Source of the DNA: Pseudomonadota bacterium
Lineage (GTDB): Bacteria > Pseudomonadota > Gammaproteobacteria > Burkholderiales > Burkholderiaceae_B
Assembly (NCBI GenBank): GCA_023387815.1
Contig: JAEWHK010000011.1
Span: 1 to 14,143, forward strand
Reading direction: 5' to 3'
Length of the DNA: 14,143 bases
In this document: positions 13,473 through 14,143 of the stretch, piece after piece
How positions within the stretch are numbered: the first letter of the stretch is position 1
Layout: each line of letters begins with the position of its first letter
The notes under the pieces: model-generated
The model's database searches: none
Seen by the model: only the letters and a program-made list of their open reading frames with translations
What the model was told of the DNA's origin: nothing
Made by a program: the position numbers and the translations under genes

Positions 13473-14143
13473 TTATGCGTTGATTTGACTGAGGGCGGCA
13501 TCAAGTGATGCCTGATCGTTGACGGAAAGCGTGATCAGTTCCGGCTCAATGCGCTTGATGAGTCCTGCCAGCACCTTGCCCGGACCACATTCGACCACAT
13601 GGGTCACGCCCTGAGCTTTCATGGCGCGAATGGTTTCCACCCAGCGCACGGGATGCCAGGCCTGACGTACCAGCGCATCAGCAATGTCTGCGGTACTGTC
13701 GGCAATTTTCACATCTACGTTATTGATGACATCGGTGTCCGGCATCTTCAGCGTGAGTTCTGCCAGCGCCTTTTCCAGAACGGCGGCGGCCGGCTCAAGA
13801 AGACGGGAATGAAACGGCGCGGAAACCGGCAACGGCAGCGCACGTTTTGCCCCTTTTGCCTTGGCCAGTTCGCAGGCGCGTTCAACGGCAACCTTGTGCC
13901 CGGCAATTACCACCTGAGCAGGGGCATTGAAGTTGACTGCTTCGACAATGGTATCGGTGCTGGCTTCCTGGCACACGGCCAGAACGGTATCGTCATCCAG
14001 ACCCAGAATGGCAGCCATGCCGCCTGTTCCTACAGGAACGGCGTCCTGCATGGCGCTGGCGCGAATGCGCACCAGGCGTACAGCATCTTCCAGTGTGAAG
14101 GTTCCAGCGGCCGTCAGCGCAGAGTACTCGCCCAGGCTATGCC
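13473..14143 (-). CDS. fabD: Malonyl-CoA:ACP transacylase, partial (N-terminus beyond window)
   Basis: FabD transfers malonyl from CoA to ACP to supply extender units. The frame is open to the window edge; the first whole codon is at 14139-14141 and reads HSLGEYS, the nucleophile elbow GHSLGEYS of the family, so about the first 90 residues are missing. The visible part includes the arginine-containing RIRASAMQ stretch that binds the malonyl carboxylate, the second catalytic histidine in SAPFHS, and GPGKVLAGL near the end. It ends 10 nt before fabG. Normally fabH precedes it, outside the window. Confidence 0.96.
   Translation of the reverse strand, partial: HSLGEYSALTAAGTFTLEDAVRLVRIRASAMQDAVPVGTGGMAAILGLDDDTVLAVCQEASTDTIVEAVNFNAPAQVVIAGHKVAVERACELAKAKGAKRALPLPVSAPFHSRLLEPAAAVLEKALAELTLKMPDTDVINNVDVKIADSTADIADALVRQAWHPVRWVETIRAMKAQGVTHVVECGPGKVLAGLIKRIEPELITLSVNDQASLDAALSQINA

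Noticed and set aside
13460..13475. Sigma-E-type -35 element GGAACTT upstream of fabG
   Set aside because: The match coincides with the fabG ribosome binding site, and no suitable -10 lies at the expected 16-17 nt distance.
1..14143. Mobile elements, CRISPR arrays, tRNA or rRNA genes, defence or other novel multi-gene systems
   Set aside because: No transposase or integrase, regular repeat array, or structural RNA gene was seen; nearly every gene belongs to a well-known housekeeping family in conserved order.

Overview
The window looks like a chromosomal core region of a moderate-GC betaproteobacterium, most likely family Alcaligenaceae (Bordetella/Advenella/Achromobacter relatives). Two things support this: the gene order fabD-fabG-acpP-fabF-(ygfX-like)-rpoE-rseA-rseB-mucD-lepA-lepB-rnc-era-recO, and a solitary Bug/TctC-type periplasmic binding protein, a family greatly expanded in that group. 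The genus is an inference from family resemblance only.

Layout, plus strand (1-1368): the last 40 codons of a Bax inhibitor-1/YccA-type membrane protein, a strong Rho-independent terminator, then a complete Bug/TctC substrate-binding protein with its own leader. It converges on the long minus-strand block, and the junction (1369-1506) holds three stem-loops, one a bidirectional terminator.

Layout, minus strand, in order of transcription (right to left): fatty-acid synthesis genes fabD (cut by the window edge exactly at its nucleophile motif), fabG, a 331-nt AT-rich spacer carrying a good sigma-70-type promoter, acpP and fabF. Next come a YgfX/CptA-like membrane protein overlapping both neighbours and the envelope-stress module rpoE-rseA-rseB-mucD, which ends in a strong terminator (6531-6560). 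After a structured leader follow lepA (EF4), lepB (signal peptidase I), rnc (RNase III), era (ribosome-assembly GTPase) and recO (repair), the last four overlapping or nearly touching.

The genes share an envelope/translation theme. The fab genes supply acyl chains for membrane lipids, RpoE-RseA-RseB senses outer-membrane and periplasmic folding stress, and MucD degrades misfolded periplasmic protein. LepB matures exported proteins (it would process the signal peptides of MucD, RseB and the Bug protein). LepA, Rnc and Era act on the ribosome and its RNA. I see no mobile element, CRISPR, tRNA or rRNA and no clear novel system. The points most worth a second look are non-coding: hairpins at the acpP stop codon and in the lepA leader, and the fabG-acpP spacer. 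The YgfX-like protein joining the fab and rpoE groups is also worth checking.
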